Source of the DNA: Allomuricauda sp. TY007
Lineage (GTDB): Bacteria; Bacteroidota; Bacteroidia; Flavobacteriales; Flavobacteriaceae
Assembly (NCBI RefSeq): GCF_010468565.1
Contig: NZ_WUEG01000009.1
Coordinates: forward strand, 82,519-146,518
Direction: 5' to 3'
Length of the DNA stretch: 64,000 nucleotides
Below are positions 8,774 through 17,787 of the stretch, piece after piece (position 1 is the first letter of the stretch; each line of letters starts with the position of its first letter). The notes under the pieces were generated by a model that saw only the letters and a program-made list of their open reading frames with translations, was not told the origin of the DNA and made no database searches. The position numbers and the translations under genes are program-made.

Positions 8774-9465
8774 GAATTCACGTTTAAGCTGGACATTCCA
8801 CCATCGACCCCAATAACCTGCCCTGTAATCCATGAATTATCGGAATTCAATAAAAAGACGGCCATATTAGCTATATCCGTTGCGCTGCCGACTCTTTTCA
8901 TGGGGTGTCTTTCGGACATCATCTCTTTTTTCTTATCGTTGCTCAGCAGTCGTTCCGATAGGGGAGTGTCCACTAAAGATGGGGCAATAACATTCACTCT
9001 AATTTTAGGAGCATATTCCGCCGCCAAGGCTCGGGCAAAACCTTCAATAGCTCCTTTAGCCGCCGATACACTGGTGTGGAAGGGCATTCCTGTCCCCACG
9101 GCCACAGTACTGAAAAAAACCATGCTAGAACCTTCGTTCATTCTATTGATGATGGATTTGACCGTTCTGGCCAAAGCAATGAAATTGATTTCCATATCAT
9201 TTTGAATGGTGTCGATTCCCATTGTTTTAAACGGTTTCAGGTTGATGCTTCCAGGACAGTACACAAAACCGTCCAGTGTTTCAGGAATGGCTTTGTCGCT
9301 AATATCCTCATTTAGGGCATCAAAAGGGATGTGAGTGGCGTCAATGTTTGAAAGGTGTTCGTTACTTCTACTGGCAATGAATACCTCATTCTCTTTGGAA
9401 AGCATTTTTGCCATCTCCAAACCTATGCCATAAGAGCCACCAATCAATAATATATTCTTTTTCAT
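8770..9465 (-). CDS. SDR family oxidoreductase, catalytic Tyr missing
   Basis: 231-aa Rossmann-fold short-chain dehydrogenase. The cofactor loop is GGSYGIG (a TGxxxGIG variant) and the C-terminal GQVIGVDGGMSSL is standard. The active site is unusual: Ser119 and Lys137 are present, but the residue four before the lysine is Val133, so the classical Tyr of YxxxK is absent (segment HTSVSAAKGAIEG). It may be a non-catalytic NAD(P)-binding protein or use another residue. It starts one base after the SRPBCC gene and overlaps phr by ATGA, so its expression is coupled to DNA photorepair. Substrate unknown. Confidence 0.9.
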   Translation of the reverse strand: MKKNILLIGGSYGIGLEMAKMLSKENEVFIASRSNEHLSNIDATHIPFDALNEDISDKAIPETLDGFVYCPGSINLKPFKTMGIDTIQNDMEINFIALARTVKSIINRMNEGSSMVFFSTVAVGTGMPFHTSVSAAKGAIEGFARALAAEYAPKIRVNVIAPSLVDTPLSERLLSNDKKKEMMSERHPMKRVGSATDIANMAVFLLNSDNSWITGQVIGVDGGMSSLNVNS

Positions 9466-9466
9466 G

Positions 9467-9964
9467 TTATACCTTTCTGATGCCTAAATAGTTTTCTTTT
9501 CCATCTACTTGTCCGAATAAATCGGCAAGTTTTTGCTCTCGAAATTCAAAAATCTTTTGCAGTTGTTTCTTTACCAACAAAGGGTGGGTGAGTTGTCCCA
9601 ACAAACCAAAGGGCAATTTGTAATCAATGATGTCCTCCATTTCCACACCTTCGGGAACTTCTTTTAAAAAATGTTTGTGGTGCCAAAGGGAGTAGGGGCC
9701 AAAACGCTGCTCGTCCACAAAATATTCGCCTTCTTTAACATGGGTTATCTCAGTTACCCATTTTGTGGAAACAAAAGGAAACGGTTTTACTATATATTGA
9801 ATAACTTGACCTTGGAACATGGGTCTATCCGCTCCGGCCAAAATATGGAAACCCATGTGTTCCGGAGTTATCACTGCCAGATTTTTTGGGTCTGATAGAA
9901 AATCCCAAGCCTCCTTTATAGTAATGGGGAGTAGTTGTTTCGACTTTAGTTGATACAGCTGCAT
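9467..9964 (-). CDS. SRPBCC family protein
   Basis: 165-aa protein with the START/Bet v1-like SRPBCC fold, expected to bind a hydrophobic ligand. Typical family segments are LPITIKEAWDFLSDPKNL, TKWVTEITHV and MEDIIDYKLPFGLLGQLTHPLLV. The start ATG at 9964 gives MQLYQLKSKQLLP; a longer frame to 10027 adds a residue run overlapping the promoter and is rejected. A TATCTTTG -7 element lies at 9980-9987. It is the first gene of a tight operon with an SDR and a photolyase, an arrangement I associate with flavobacteria; the ligand and the link with photorepair are unknown. Confidence 0.92.
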   Translation of the reverse strand: MQLYQLKSKQLLPITIKEAWDFLSDPKNLAVITPEHMGFHILAGADRPMFQGQVIQYIVKPFPFVSTKWVTEITHVKEGEYFVDEQRFGPYSLWHHKHFLKEVPEGVEMEDIIDYKLPFGLLGQLTHPLLVKKQLQKIFEFREQKLADLFGQVDGKENYLGIRKV

Positions 9965-9979
9965 TAAAATTCTTTTGTA

Positions 9980-9987
9980 CAAAGATA
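9980..9987 (-). promoter_or_regulatory. -7 promoter element of the SRPBCC-SDR-phr operon
   Basis: Minus-strand TATCTTTG matches TAnnTTTG and lies 15 bases upstream of the ATG at 9964, which fixes the short start for the SRPBCC gene. Confidence 0.6.
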
Positions 9988-10030
9988 AGATGATAATGTT
10001 TAATAAAAAACTAAAAACATTAAACAAATT

Positions 10031-10038
10031 TATATTTG
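10031..10038 (+). promoter_or_regulatory. Orphan plus-strand -7 element
   Basis: TATATTTG on the plus strand with no plus-strand gene for 2.9 kb downstream. It faces a strong hairpin-T-run at 10070-10099. An overlapping minus-strand TAAATTTG (about 10022-10029) is also present. Confidence 0.35.
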
Positions 10039-10042
10039 ATTA

Positions 10043-10099
10043 GGACTGCCTCATGAAGTCTATAAACGGAAAATAGCGGGGATGTCCCCGCTATTTTTT
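10043..10099 (+). ncRNA. Candidate small RNA between orphan promoter and terminator
   Basis: If the TATATTTG at 10031-10038 is active, transcription would begin near 10043-10045 and stop at the T run ending at 10099, giving an RNA of about 55 nt that is mostly terminator hairpin with a roughly 27-nt single-stranded 5' part. No family resemblance recognised; the same hairpin could simply terminate clpB from the other side. Confidence 0.2.
10070..10099. terminator. Bidirectional intrinsic terminator
   Basis: Near-perfect hairpin with arms AAATAGCGGGG and CCCCGCTATTT and a tiny loop, flanked by six T on the plus strand and four A on the other side. It lies about 130 bases past the clpB stop (minus strand) and would also end any plus-strand transcript from 10031-10038. 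Confidence 0.8.
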
Positions 10100-10226
10100 C
10101 GACTGATTTGGCGATAAGCCAATTTGTTAAGTAAGATTGTCAGGTTAAGTCTCAACTATTGTAAATGCTCTTCCCTTAAATAAAACTAGGGAAGGACATT
10201 TCCTGACTGAAATGTATTTTGAGAAC

Positions 10227-12827
10227 TTACTCTACAAGTTCGTCTTGATTTCTAAACACCAATTGATCATCAAAGGAATCCAAGAGCACTATGCTGTCGG
10301 AGGTTATTTTTCCAGACAACAACTCTTTGGAAAGGTTGTTCAAAACCTCTTTTTGAATCAATCGTTTAACGGGGCGTGCACCATATTGCGGGTCGAAACC
10401 TTTTGCTGCCAAATATGCGATAGCTTCTTCGGTGGCATCGAGGGTAATGTTCTGCTTGGCCAACATTTTCTTCAAGTTTTCCAACTGCAGTCCCACAATA
10501 TCCTTGATATCCGATTTGCTTAATGGCGCAAACATGATGATGTCATCAATACGGTTGAGGAACTCGGGCCTGATGGTCTTGCGGAGCAATCCCAACACTT
10601 CTACCCGTGCTGTCTCTGAAGCACTTTCCAAGTCTACGGCATCTTCAAACTTCTCTTGTATAATGTGGCTGCCCATGTTACTCGTCATAATAATGATGGA
10701 GTTCTTGAAATCCGCCACGCGACCTTTGTTGTCGGTCAACCTACCTTCGTCCAACACCTGTAACAGTATGTTGAAGGTATCGGGGTGTGCTTTTTCAATC
10801 TCATCCAACAAGATGACGGAATAGGGTTTCCTTCTCACGGCTTCGGTCAACTGACCTCCCTCATCATAACCCACATACCCTGGAGGTGCACCCACCAATC
10901 GGCTCACAGAATGACGCTCTTGGTATTCGCTCATATCTATCCGTGTGATGGCGTTTTCATCATCGAACAGATAGGCTGCCAAGGTTTTGGCCAGCTCGGT
11001 CTTACCTACACCTGTTGTACCCAGAAATAGGAACGAACCGATGGGTTTTTTGGCATCTTGTAATCCCGCCCTGCTTCTACGGATGGCATCGGATACGGCG
11101 ATTATCGCCTCATCCTGACCAACTACCCGTTTATGCAGGACATCTTCCAGTTTCAGGAGTTTTTCGCGTTCGCTCTGCATCATCTTATTCACGGGAATAC
11201 CGGTCCACTTGGCGACCACCTCGGCAATATCTTCATAAGTTACTTCCTCTTTGATCAATGTGCCGGCTGTTTGCTGCTCTGCCAATTCATCTTGGAGTTT
11301 TTCCAATCGTTCTTGGGCCTCTTTTATTTTCCCGTAACGTAACTCAGCAACTTTGCCGTAATCGCCATTTCGCTCAGCACGTTCTGCTTCAAGCTTGTAG
11401 TTTTCAATATCCTCTTTGGTTTTTTGGATATTGTCCACCACGGTTTTCTCACTTTCCCATTTGGCAAAGATTTCGTTCCGTTCTTCTTTAAGATTGGCAA
11501 GATCCAAGTTCAAGGTTTTCAATTTGGAAGTGTCGTTCTCCCTTTTGATGGCCTCCAACTCAATCTCCAACTGCATAATTCTACGGTCGAGCACATCCAA
11601 TTCTTCGGGTTTGGAGTTGATTTCCATGCGAAGTTTGGAAGCGGCCTCGTCCATAAGGTCGATGGCCTTATCGGGCAAGAACCTGTTGGTAATGTAGCGT
11701 TGCGATAGCTCCACGGCACCGATTACCGCATCATCCTTGATGCGAACTTTGTGGTGTGCCTCGTATTTTTCCTTAATTCCCCTAAGTATGGAAATGGCAC
11801 TCTCGGTATCGGGCTCATCTACCATCACTTTTTGGAATCGACGCTCCAAGGCTTTGTCTTTTTCAAAATACTTTTGGTATTCATCCAAGGTAGTGGCTCC
11901 AATAGCTCTCAACTCACCGCGGGCCAAAGCAGGTTTTAGGATATTTGCGGCATCCATAGCGCCTTGTCCGCCACCGGCACCTACCAGGGTGTGAATCTCA
12001 TCAATAAAGAGCACAATGTTTCCGTCGGAAGAGGTTACCTCCTTGATTACGGCTTTTAAACGCTCCTCGAACTCACCTTTGTATTTGGCACCTGCGATAA
12101 GTGCTCCCATATCCAAAGAATAAATGACTTTGTCCTTGAGGTTTTCGGGTACATCGCCTTGAATGATTCGATGTGCCAGACCTTCGGCAATGGCGGTTTT
12201 ACCCACACCGGGTTCACCTACCAACATCGGGTTGTTCTTGGTACGTCTGGACAAAATCTGCAATACCCTACGGATTTCCTCGTCCCGTCCGATTACGGGG
12301 TCCAATTTGCCGCTATCGGCCATTTGGTTGAGGTTGTTCGCATATTTATCCAAGGAGTTATAGGTTTCCTCTGCACTTTGGGAGGTTACCTTACCGCCTT
12401 TGCGTAGTTCTTCGATGGCTGCTTTCAAATCTTTTTCGGTCACGCCCTGATCCTTTAGGATTTGGGCAATTTTGCTCTTGGATTTGAAAATAGCGAGTAA
12501 CAAATGCTCAACGGAAACGTACTCATCGCCCATGTTTTTGGCTACGATGCTCGCTTCGTTTACTGTTTTTCCGGCTTCTCTGGAAAGCATGATTTCACCT
12601 CCCGATACTTTTGAAAAGCTTTGGAGTTCCTTGTCCAATATTTGGTTGATGAGATTGGTGTTGACGTTCAATTTTTTCAATATGAAAGGCAACACGTTTT
12701 CATCGACCTCGGCAATGGCCTTGAACAAGTGTTCGTTCTCGATTTGTTGATGCCCAAATTCTTGGGCCAATTGCTGGGCCCTTTGTATGGCTTCTTGTGA
12801 TTTTATGGTAAAATTATTAAAGTTCAT
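10227..12827 (-). CDS. clpB: ATP-dependent disaggregase chaperone ClpB
   Basis: Hsp100 ring ATPase that, with DnaK, pulls apart protein aggregates in the cytoplasm. The 866-aa product has the full layout: Clp_N repeats (residues 1-145), NBD1 with Walker [14 protein letters not shown] and Walker [15 protein letters not shown], the long middle coiled coil (about 400-530, rich in Glu/Lys), NBD2 with [13 protein letters not shown] and [13 protein letters not shown], and the small C-terminal D2 domain. ATG at 12827. The 142-base region before it is shared with divergent ytxJ and carries an 18-bp motif at 12848-12865 also found before dnaK, and a TGAC-N4-TGTC half-conserved palindrome at 12911-12924. 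Confidence 0.98.
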   Translation of the reverse strand: MNFNNFTIKSQEAIQRAQQLAQEFGHQQIENEHLFKAIAEVDENVLPFILKKLNVNTNLINQILDKELQSFSKVSGGEIMLSREAGKTVNEASIVAKNMGDEYVSVEHLLLAIFKSKSKIAQILKDQGVTEKDLKAAIEELRKGGKVTSQSAEETYNSLDKYANNLNQMADSGKLDPVIGRDEEIRRVLQILSRRTKNNPMLVGEPGVGKTAIAEGLAHRIIQGDVPENLKDKVIYSLDMGALIAGAKYKGEFEERLKAVIKEVTSSDGNIVLFIDEIHTLVGAGGGQGAMDAANILKPALARGELRAIGATTLDEYQKYFEKDKALERRFQKVMVDEPDTESAISILRGIKEKYEAHHKVRIKDDAVIGAVELSQRYITNRFLPDKAIDLMDEAASKLRMEINSKPEELDVLDRRIMQLEIELEAIKRENDTSKLKTLNLDLANLKEERNEIFAKWESEKTVVDNIQKTKEDIENYKLEAERAERNGDYGKVAELRYGKIKEAQERLEKLQDELAEQQTAGTLIKEEVTYEDIAEVVAKWTGIPVNKMMQSEREKLLKLEDVLHKRVVGQDEAIIAVSDAIRRSRAGLQDAKKPIGSFLFLGTTGVGKTELAKTLAAYLFDDENAITRIDMSEYQERHSVSRLVGAPPGYVGYDEGGQLTEAVRRKPYSVILLDEIEKAHPDTFNILLQVLDEGRLTDNKGRVADFKNSIIIMTSNMGSHIIQEKFEDAVDLESASETARVEVLGLLRKTIRPEFLNRIDDIIMFAPLSKSDIKDIVGLQLENLKKMLAKQNITLDATEEAIAYLAAKGFDPQYGARPVKRLIQKEVLNNLSKELLSGKITSDSIVLLDSFDDQLVFRNQDELVE

Positions 12828-12847
12828 AGTCGTTGTTTTTCTCTATT

Positions 12848-12865
12848 ATGTCAACAATCCTACCA
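12848..12865 (-). promoter_or_regulatory. Candidate heat-shock promoter motif before clpB
   Basis: Minus-strand TGGTAGGATTGTTGACAT lies 20 bases before the clpB ATG. It matches 13 of 18 positions of TGGCATAATCATTGACAT before dnaK (42141-42158), with the same TGG-N8-TTGACAT spacing. Role inferred only from co-occurrence at two partner chaperone genes. Confidence 0.4.
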
Positions 12866-12957
12866 ATACGTTATCACCGTCAAAATGTCCGATAAATCCA
12901 GAAACAGTAAGACATTTAGTCAGATGTAAGCTTTTTGTTTGCTCACGACTTATCCCA

Positions 12958-12965
12958 TAAATTTG
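12958..12965 (+). promoter_or_regulatory. -7 promoter element of ytxJ
   Basis: TAAATTTG matches TAnnTTTG; a TTTG about 17 bases upstream (12938-12941) could be the -33 element. The ATG is only four bases after it, so the predicted transcript start falls on or next to the start codon: a leaderless or near-leaderless mRNA. Confidence 0.6.
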
Positions 12966-12969
12966 TACT

Positions 12970-13359
12970 ATGGGAATATTTGACAGCGTCTTCGGAAAGA
13001 AGGAAGTAACAAAGAAAGAAAGGAAAGAATTGCCGTGGATTCAATTGGAGTCTATGGATCAGTTGGAAGCGGTTGCGGAGAACTCCAAAGATAAACCCCA
13101 GGTAATTTATAAGCACTCCAGTACCTGCGGCATAAGTAGGATGGTATTGAATATGTTTTCTGAATCTTATGATATGGATTTGGACATCGAACTCTATTTT
13201 TTAACAATCCAAAACCATAGGGATGTGTCGAATGCAATTGAGGATAAGTTTGGGGTTCGGCACGAGTCACCTCAATTATTGGTAATCAAGAACGGCGAGG
13301 TGGTTTTTCATACTTCACATGGCGCCATTTCGGATACGGATTTTACGAAGTACTTATAA
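12970..13359 (+). CDS. ytxJ: Bacillithiol system redox-active protein YtxJ (BrxC-type monothiol bacilliredoxin)
   Basis: 129-aa thioredoxin-fold protein expected to remove bacillithiol from oxidised proteins, implying that this organism uses bacillithiol. The family site is the single Cys in KHSSTCGISRMVL (other members read SxxCxIS), followed by the cis-proline region ESPQLLVIKNGEVV. No signal peptide; cytoplasmic. The ATG at 12970 opens the family N-terminus and is almost at the predicted transcription start. It is divergent from clpB and ends seven bases before the palindromic element at 13363-13515, which separates it from a convergent lipoprotein gene. Confidence 0.92.
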   Translation: MGIFDSVFGKKEVTKKERKELPWIQLESMDQLEAVAENSKDKPQVIYKHSSTCGISRMVLNMFSESYDMDLDIELYFLTIQNHRDVSNAIEDKFGVRHESPQLLVIKNGEVVFHTSHGAISDTDFTKYL

Positions 13360-13362
13360 AAT

Positions 13363-13515
13363 AAAAAGAGAGGTTGTCCAAAAAGCATTGAAACACGTCA
13401 TTCTGAACCCGCCTTCCGGCAGGCAGGTTTATTTCAGAATCTCATCATCCTGATAAACAAATCACTATGAGAACCTGAATCAAGTTCAGGTTGACGAAAA
13501 TCGACATTATAGACA
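13363..13515. repeat. Palindromic intergenic element, copy 1 (inverted orientation)
   Basis: About 153 bp filling the gap between convergent ytxJ and a lipoprotein gene. The outer ends are imperfect inverted repeats (AAAAAGAG.. / ..CTCTTTTT with a GGTTGTCC/AGACACCC core). Inside are two hairpins: one built on CGTCATTCTGAA/TTCAGAATCTC, the other on ACCTGAA/TTCAGGTTGACG. The same parts occur at 46837-46989 and 55148-55284 in the opposite order. The first hairpin contains an extra GC-rich palindrome (CCGGCAGGCAGG) absent from the third copy. Confidence 0.85.
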
Positions 13516-13526
13516 CCCTCTTTTTG

Positions 13527-14711
13527 CTAATTAAACTGATATTTTGAGACAATGCCCTTGAGGCGCAGCTTAAGGTCCTCACCTGCATCGTAGACCATTT
13601 GTTCGTTGGATGGGAAGGGAACTTCCCGAGCGTTCAAGTATAGCATTAAGTCATCTTCCAAAGCTCTTTTATCACCTTGGTAATTGGCGAAAATGTGTTC
13701 AAAGACAAACTCACTGGATAGGGGATAGGAATTGATTTCCTGCCCGTTCCTCAAGTCTGTGAAACTAACTTTGGCCCCAATTTGTGCGCTTTTGGTTTGG
13801 GTAAATTGGAACAACTTACAGGTTACGGTTCGCATCTTGTCCACCTTAATTTTGTTGCCCAAACTGTCTTTGACCACGTTGCCATCAAGGTCTAAAAGAT
13901 ATTCCCAACCATCTTTGATCTGTCTTTCTTTGATAACCTGTGTTTCGTTGATTCGTTCTGGGGAGACATTGATTTCCATAAAATCAAGGTTCATGGCGTA
14001 ATCATATTTTACATTTTGAAGCGGGTTGGTGTGGTATTGCAACCAAAAGTTGTCAATTCCAAAGGCATTGAAGTCCAATAGTTCAGCTTCCAAACGCTCC
14101 GGGATAATCTGTTGCGTTTGGTTTGAAATTTCTACTCTTACGAATTCCAGTCCTTTATTATAGGCTTCATCCATTTTGGATACTGTTTCCCTATACCCCG
14201 GATTTATTTCCTGCAAATATTTTAAATCTTCGTAGGCGGCTCTATAATCCGCTTTGTATTTGGCCGATGCCAACAGATTGGAAGCGTTTTGGTACAGATG
14301 TTCGGACAGATCGTCCTTGGTATTGAGGATTTTATTGTCGTAATTCACAAAATTGAATTCGGCTGTTCTGCCTTCATCATTTATATACAACGGAAGCAAA
14401 GGTCTTATGCGTTGTTGAATCTGTTTCAACTGCAAATATTTGTTGTAGATGGTCTCCAAGTTGGCCGGGTTTCCATCATTCTGAAGAAATGTAATTTCCT
14501 GTTGTTCTCTGGCCGTATTCTTGGCAAATGCTTCTTCCAGCAAAAGAATATATTCCTGATGCCCTTTTTTGGTCTTGTTCTCGGCCAAATTCTTAATAGC
14601 CTTGTTCATGGCGGTGGAATAATTCCCCGTATTCAAGGCTTCTTGTGTTTTTTTTACGCCACTACAAGCGCTTAAAACAATGATAGTGGTTAAGAGTAGA
14701 AATCTTTTCAT
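13527..14711 (-). CDS. Hypothetical lipoprotein with TPR-like helical N-terminal half
   Basis: 394-aa predicted lipoprotein. The ATG at 14711 is chosen because it starts the signal MKRFLLLTTIIVLSACSG with lipobox LSAC; the longer frame from 14747 adds twelve residues before it. The N-terminal half is helical and looks repetitive (tetratricopeptide-like, GNYSTAMNKAIKNLA, YRAAYEDLKYLQEINPGYRE), the C-terminal half is beta-rich (WEYLLDLDGNVVKDSLGNK, SAQIGAKVSFTDLRNGQEI). No catalytic motif. It likely sits in the periplasm or outer membrane; I recognise it only as a conserved flavobacterial lipoprotein. Convergent with ytxJ across palindromic element copy 1; divergent from glyA. Confidence 0.8.
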   Translation of the reverse strand: MKRFLLLTTIIVLSACSGVKKTQEALNTGNYSTAMNKAIKNLAENKTKKGHQEYILLLEEAFAKNTAREQQEITFLQNDGNPANLETIYNKYLQLKQIQQRIRPLLPLYINDEGRTAEFNFVNYDNKILNTKDDLSEHLYQNASNLLASAKYKADYRAAYEDLKYLQEINPGYRETVSKMDEAYNKGLEFVRVEISNQTQQIIPERLEAELLDFNAFGIDNFWLQYHTNPLQNVKYDYAMNLDFMEINVSPERINETQVIKERQIKDGWEYLLDLDGNVVKDSLGNKIKVDKMRTVTCKLFQFTQTKSAQIGAKVSFTDLRNGQEINSYPLSSEFVFEHIFANYQGDKRALEDDLMLYLNAREVPFPSNEQMVYDAGEDLKLRLKGIVSKYQFN

Positions 14712-14953
14712 ACTGGTCAACTTTATGGTTGTATTAGGGGAATTCAATAGCTATGCCAAAAATCCTCATCCTATTAACGAAAAAGGTGTTATTGTAGTAT
14801 ATTTTCAACAAAAACCCTTTTAAATGGAGGGCTGTACAGGATTTGTTTTTTTCACAGAATTGTTAATTGCCGTTTAATAAAATTACATCTCAACCTTATT
14901 TTTATAGATGGAAATCCCCTTTCAATTCGTAATTTTACGCCCTTAATTAAACA

Positions 14954-16237
14954 ATGGGCAACATGCAACGAGACCAGAAGATTTTTGAACTTATAGCACA
15001 AGAAAAGGAAAGACAGTTGGAGGGTATTGAACTAATAGCTTCCGAAAACTTTGTAAGTCCGCAAGTAATGGAGGCCGCAGGCTCCGTGCTTACGAACAAA
15101 TATGCCGAAGGATATCCTGGAAAGCGCTATTATGGCGGTTGCGAAGTTGTTGACCAAGTGGAACAATTAGCCATTGATCGTGCCAAGGAACTTTTTGGGG
15201 CAGCTTATGCCAATGTACAGCCTCACTCGGGTTCACAGGCCAATGCTTCGGTGTACCATGCTTGCCTTAACGCAGGGGATAAAATTTTAGGTTTTGATTT
15301 GTCACATGGAGGGCATTTGACCCACGGTTCACCCGTAAATTTCTCCGGGAAATTGTACAATCCGGTTTTTTATGGGGTTGATGAGGAGACCGGCATGTTG
15401 AACTACGACAAAATTCAGGAAATTGCGGATAAGGAAAAGCCCAAATTGATCATAGCCGGTGCTTCAGCTTATTCAAGGGATATGGATTTTAAACGATTCC
15501 GTGAGATCGCTGATAGTGTCGGTGCTATTTTGTTGGCCGATATTTCGCACCCTGCCGGGTTGATAGCCAAAGGCATTTTGAACGATCCCATTCCACATTG
15601 CCATATTGTGACCACGACTACCCACAAAACCCTTCGCGGTCCTCGTGGAGGCCTTATTTTGATGGGCGAAAACTTCGAGAATCCGTTTGGTATTAAACTA
15701 AAGAACGGAAACTTGAGAAAAATGTCAGCTTTGTTGGATTTGGCGGTGTTCCCAGGAAACCAAGGCGGACCTTTGGAGCACATCATCGCTGCCAAGGCCA
15801 TTGCATTCGGAGAAGCACTTACCGACGACTATTTACACTACATGGTTCAGGTGAAAAAGAACGCTGCTGCCATGGCCAAAGCTTTTATGGACAGGGATTA
15901 CAAAGTAATTTCCGGAGGTACGGACAATCATATGATGCTGATAGACCTTAGAAACAAGGATATTTCGGGCAAGGAAGCGGAGCAAGTACTGGTAAAAGCA
16001 GATATTACTGCTAACAAGAACATGGTGCCTTTTGATGATAAATCGCCATTTATAACTTCGGGAATCCGTTTTGGTACTTCAGCCATTACCACTAGAGGCC
16101 TTAAGGAAGCGGATATGGAGACTGTTGTGGGCTTTATTGATGAAATCATCACCGATGCCGAGAACGAGAAGAAGGTAGCTGAAATAAAACAAAAGGTCAA
16201 CGACTTGATGAAATCGCGACCTTTGTTCAGTGTTTAG
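14954..16237 (+). CDS. glyA: Serine hydroxymethyltransferase
   Basis: PLP enzyme interconverting serine and glycine with tetrahydrofolate, the main source of one-carbon units. The family markers are [23 protein letters not shown], the PLP lysine in [14 protein letters not shown], and [11 protein letters not shown]. At 427 aa the length is normal. Two starts are possible, ATG 14954 (MGNMQRDQ) and ATG 14963 (MQRDQKIF); the second gives the usual N-terminus. The 240-base gap upstream is AT-rich; the nearest -7-like sequence, TAATTTTA, has one mismatch. The gene stands alone between divergent and convergent neighbours. Confidence 0.97.
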   Translation: MGNMQRDQKIFELIAQEKERQLEGIELIASENFVSPQVMEAAGSVLTNKYAEGYPGKRYYGGCEVVDQVEQLAIDRAKELFGAAYANVQPHSGSQANASVYHACLNAGDKILGFDLSHGGHLTHGSPVNFSGKLYNPVFYGVDEETGMLNYDKIQEIADKEKPKLIIAGASAYSRDMDFKRFREIADSVGAILLADISHPAGLIAKGILNDPIPHCHIVTTTTHKTLRGPRGGLILMGENFENPFGIKLKNGNLRKMSALLDLAVFPGNQGGPLEHIIAAKAIAFGEALTDDYLHYMVQVKKNAAAMAKAFMDRDYKVISGGTDNHMMLIDLRNKDISGKEAEQVLVKADITANKNMVPFDDKSPFITSGIRFGTSAITTRGLKEADMETVVGFIDEIITDAENEKKVAEIKQKVNDLMKSRPLFSV

Positions 16238-16253
16238 TATTTGCTAGCGGATT

Positions 16254-16916
16254 TTATTCAAAGAGGAAAATATTTTCTTCGTAAAATTTCTTTTTGCTAA
16301 GGGAGTAAATTAGGGCTTCATGTTCCTGTCCTTTATCGAAATATAATCCCCAATAATCATAATATCCGCATTTATTGCTTATTCTTGGTTGTTTGGAAAG
16401 TATGGAAGTATCTTCAAAAATCGGAACAAAAATTTCATAGGGCATCTCTGACAACCCTTTGGTAAAATATATAAAGTGTTGATTGATCGTTGATATTATT
16501 TTTCCCAAATGTTCTGGAATGCTATTTGGATGGAGTCTGGATATGACAATGGAAGTATCCGTAAAATGAAGGGATGTTTCCATAATATCGGCGGGGTAGG
16601 TGCTTTTTTCGTTTAATTTTTTCAATGCATTTGCCATAGTCATGCACATATCGGACTTACTATCTTCCGGAATACTGTAACCGCTCCAATCACCGTTGTT
16701 AAAATGGCGAAGACAATCGGAAATACTAAAATTAAAATGTAGTTCAACCACCAGATCTAGGCGGTTGTGCACAACATCCTGTTTGCATTTAAGCTTCACA
16801 GTTGTAAAAAAGTATCTTTCCAGATCCTTTATAAAATCATCCAAACCTTCTGTGGCCTGAAAAACCTTTGGGCCCAGATTGTTGTTTTTACCGTTATTTT
16901 TATTGGGGACAGCCAT
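16254..16916 (-). CDS. Hypothetical protein
   Basis: 220-aa protein with no signal peptide or membrane segment and no motif I recognise. The N-terminus is Asn/Lys-rich (PNKNNGKNNNLG); the rest is an alpha/beta mixture with many aromatic residues, including CGYYDYWGLYFDKG and PYEIFVPIFED. It lies downstream of a kinase-regulator pair but 174 bases away. A perfect palindrome of the TGAC..GTCA type at 17070-17087 is about 150 bases upstream and could be an operator. Coding potential is supported by length, ATG start and lack of overlap; function is open. Confidence 0.75.
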   Translation of the reverse strand: MAVPNKNNGKNNNLGPKVFQATEGLDDFIKDLERYFFTTVKLKCKQDVVHNRLDLVVELHFNFSISDCLRHFNNGDWSGYSIPEDSKSDMCMTMANALKKLNEKSTYPADIMETSLHFTDTSIVISRLHPNSIPEHLGKIISTINQHFIYFTKGLSEMPYEIFVPIFEDTSILSKQPRISNKCGYYDYWGLYFDKGQEHEALIYSLSKKKFYEENIFLFE

Positions 16917-17069
16917 GTTGATAGAATTCTAATTTTCTTTCAACATAAAGTTAGGATGAATCTTTTTTTTAGGATTGCAGATAATCCTTAAAAATTCTGG
17001 GGTTTTTCTTTTATTTGTAAGATTTTTACTATCACTTAGGTTTAAACAAATTACAAACACCTTTTTGTT

Positions 17070-17087
17070 ATATGACGATTGTCATAT
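17070..17087. promoter_or_regulatory. Palindrome ATATGAC-N4-GTCATAT
   Basis: Perfect 7-bp arms around GATT, between the response regulator stop and the hypothetical gene at 16254. Close to the dnaK palindrome at 42114-42130; see findings. Confidence 0.4.
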
Positions 17088-17090
17088 TCA

Positions 17091-17759
17091 TTAAATAAAG
17101 CCTCTGTTTTTGGCAGCCAATATTAGAGCTAGATCATTTTCGTTCTCTGTGCCGAACAAGGTTTTTAAATGCCGTTTTCTATTTTCAATGGAGGAGGGGG
17201 AGAGCCTGATAAATTTCTCCAGGTCTTTGTTCTTGGTTCCTTTGGAAAGGTGGTAAAGTATCTGTTTGTCTTTTTCGTCTATGTCTATGTCGTTGGCCAT
17301 TTTCTTTCTAATGGCACCAAGTGCTTTGGATGAATAATAGGGAGGGTCGAGCATAATGGTCTTTACCGCATCTTCCAGAGTTTTGGGATCTATATCCGTT
17401 TTTACCAGATAACCGTCGGGGTCAACGGATTTTAGTATACTGTTTATCCTAAAATTATCACTGAAAGACGACATGAACACAATCTTGCTTTCAGGAACAA
17501 TTTTCCGGGCCAATATACCCAAGTCTTCCCCTGTGTAGGGTTGTTCTTCGTTTGGTGCGAACAATTGCACATCCAGGAACAAAATATCGTATTGGAACGT
17601 ATTTACAGAGTCCTCAATAAGCTTTTTGCCTGTTTGGTAAGATGTGGCGGTATCCACAATAATATTATGGCCTTCAAAATCAATGCCTTCGAGTATAAAT
17701 TTATACCCGAGCATGGTCATTTCATGATCATCTATGGCTAATATTCTCAGTGTTTTCAT
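17091..17759 (-). CDS. LuxR-type response regulator
   Basis: 222-aa response regulator. The receiver domain (residues 1-130) keeps the acidic pair in LAIDDHE, the phospho-acceptor Asp in DILFLDVQLF, Ser/Thr in IVFMSSF and Lys in GYLVKTDI, so it should be phosphorylated normally. A loop around NEEQPYTGED is longer than usual. The C-terminal helix-turn-helix reads LSKGTKNKDLEKFIRLSPSSIENRKRHLKTLFG, a divergent GerE/LuxR type. It starts 28 bases after the TPR histidine kinase gene, its probable partner. Target genes unknown. Confidence 0.92.
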   Translation of the reverse strand: MKTLRILAIDDHEMTMLGYKFILEGIDFEGHNIIVDTATSYQTGKKLIEDSVNTFQYDILFLDVQLFAPNEEQPYTGEDLGILARKIVPESKIVFMSSFSDNFRINSILKSVDPDGYLVKTDIDPKTLEDAVKTIMLDPPYYSSKALGAIRKKMANDIDIDEKDKQILYHLSKGTKNKDLEKFIRLSPSSIENRKRHLKTLFGTENENDLALILAAKNRGFI

Positions 17760-17787
17760 AGTAGGTTTATTGCTTTATTTGGGGGAT

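Noticed and set aside
8774..8833. Upstream ATG for the photolyase
   Set aside because: It would lie 60 bases inside the SDR gene; the ATGA overlap start matches the family N-terminus.
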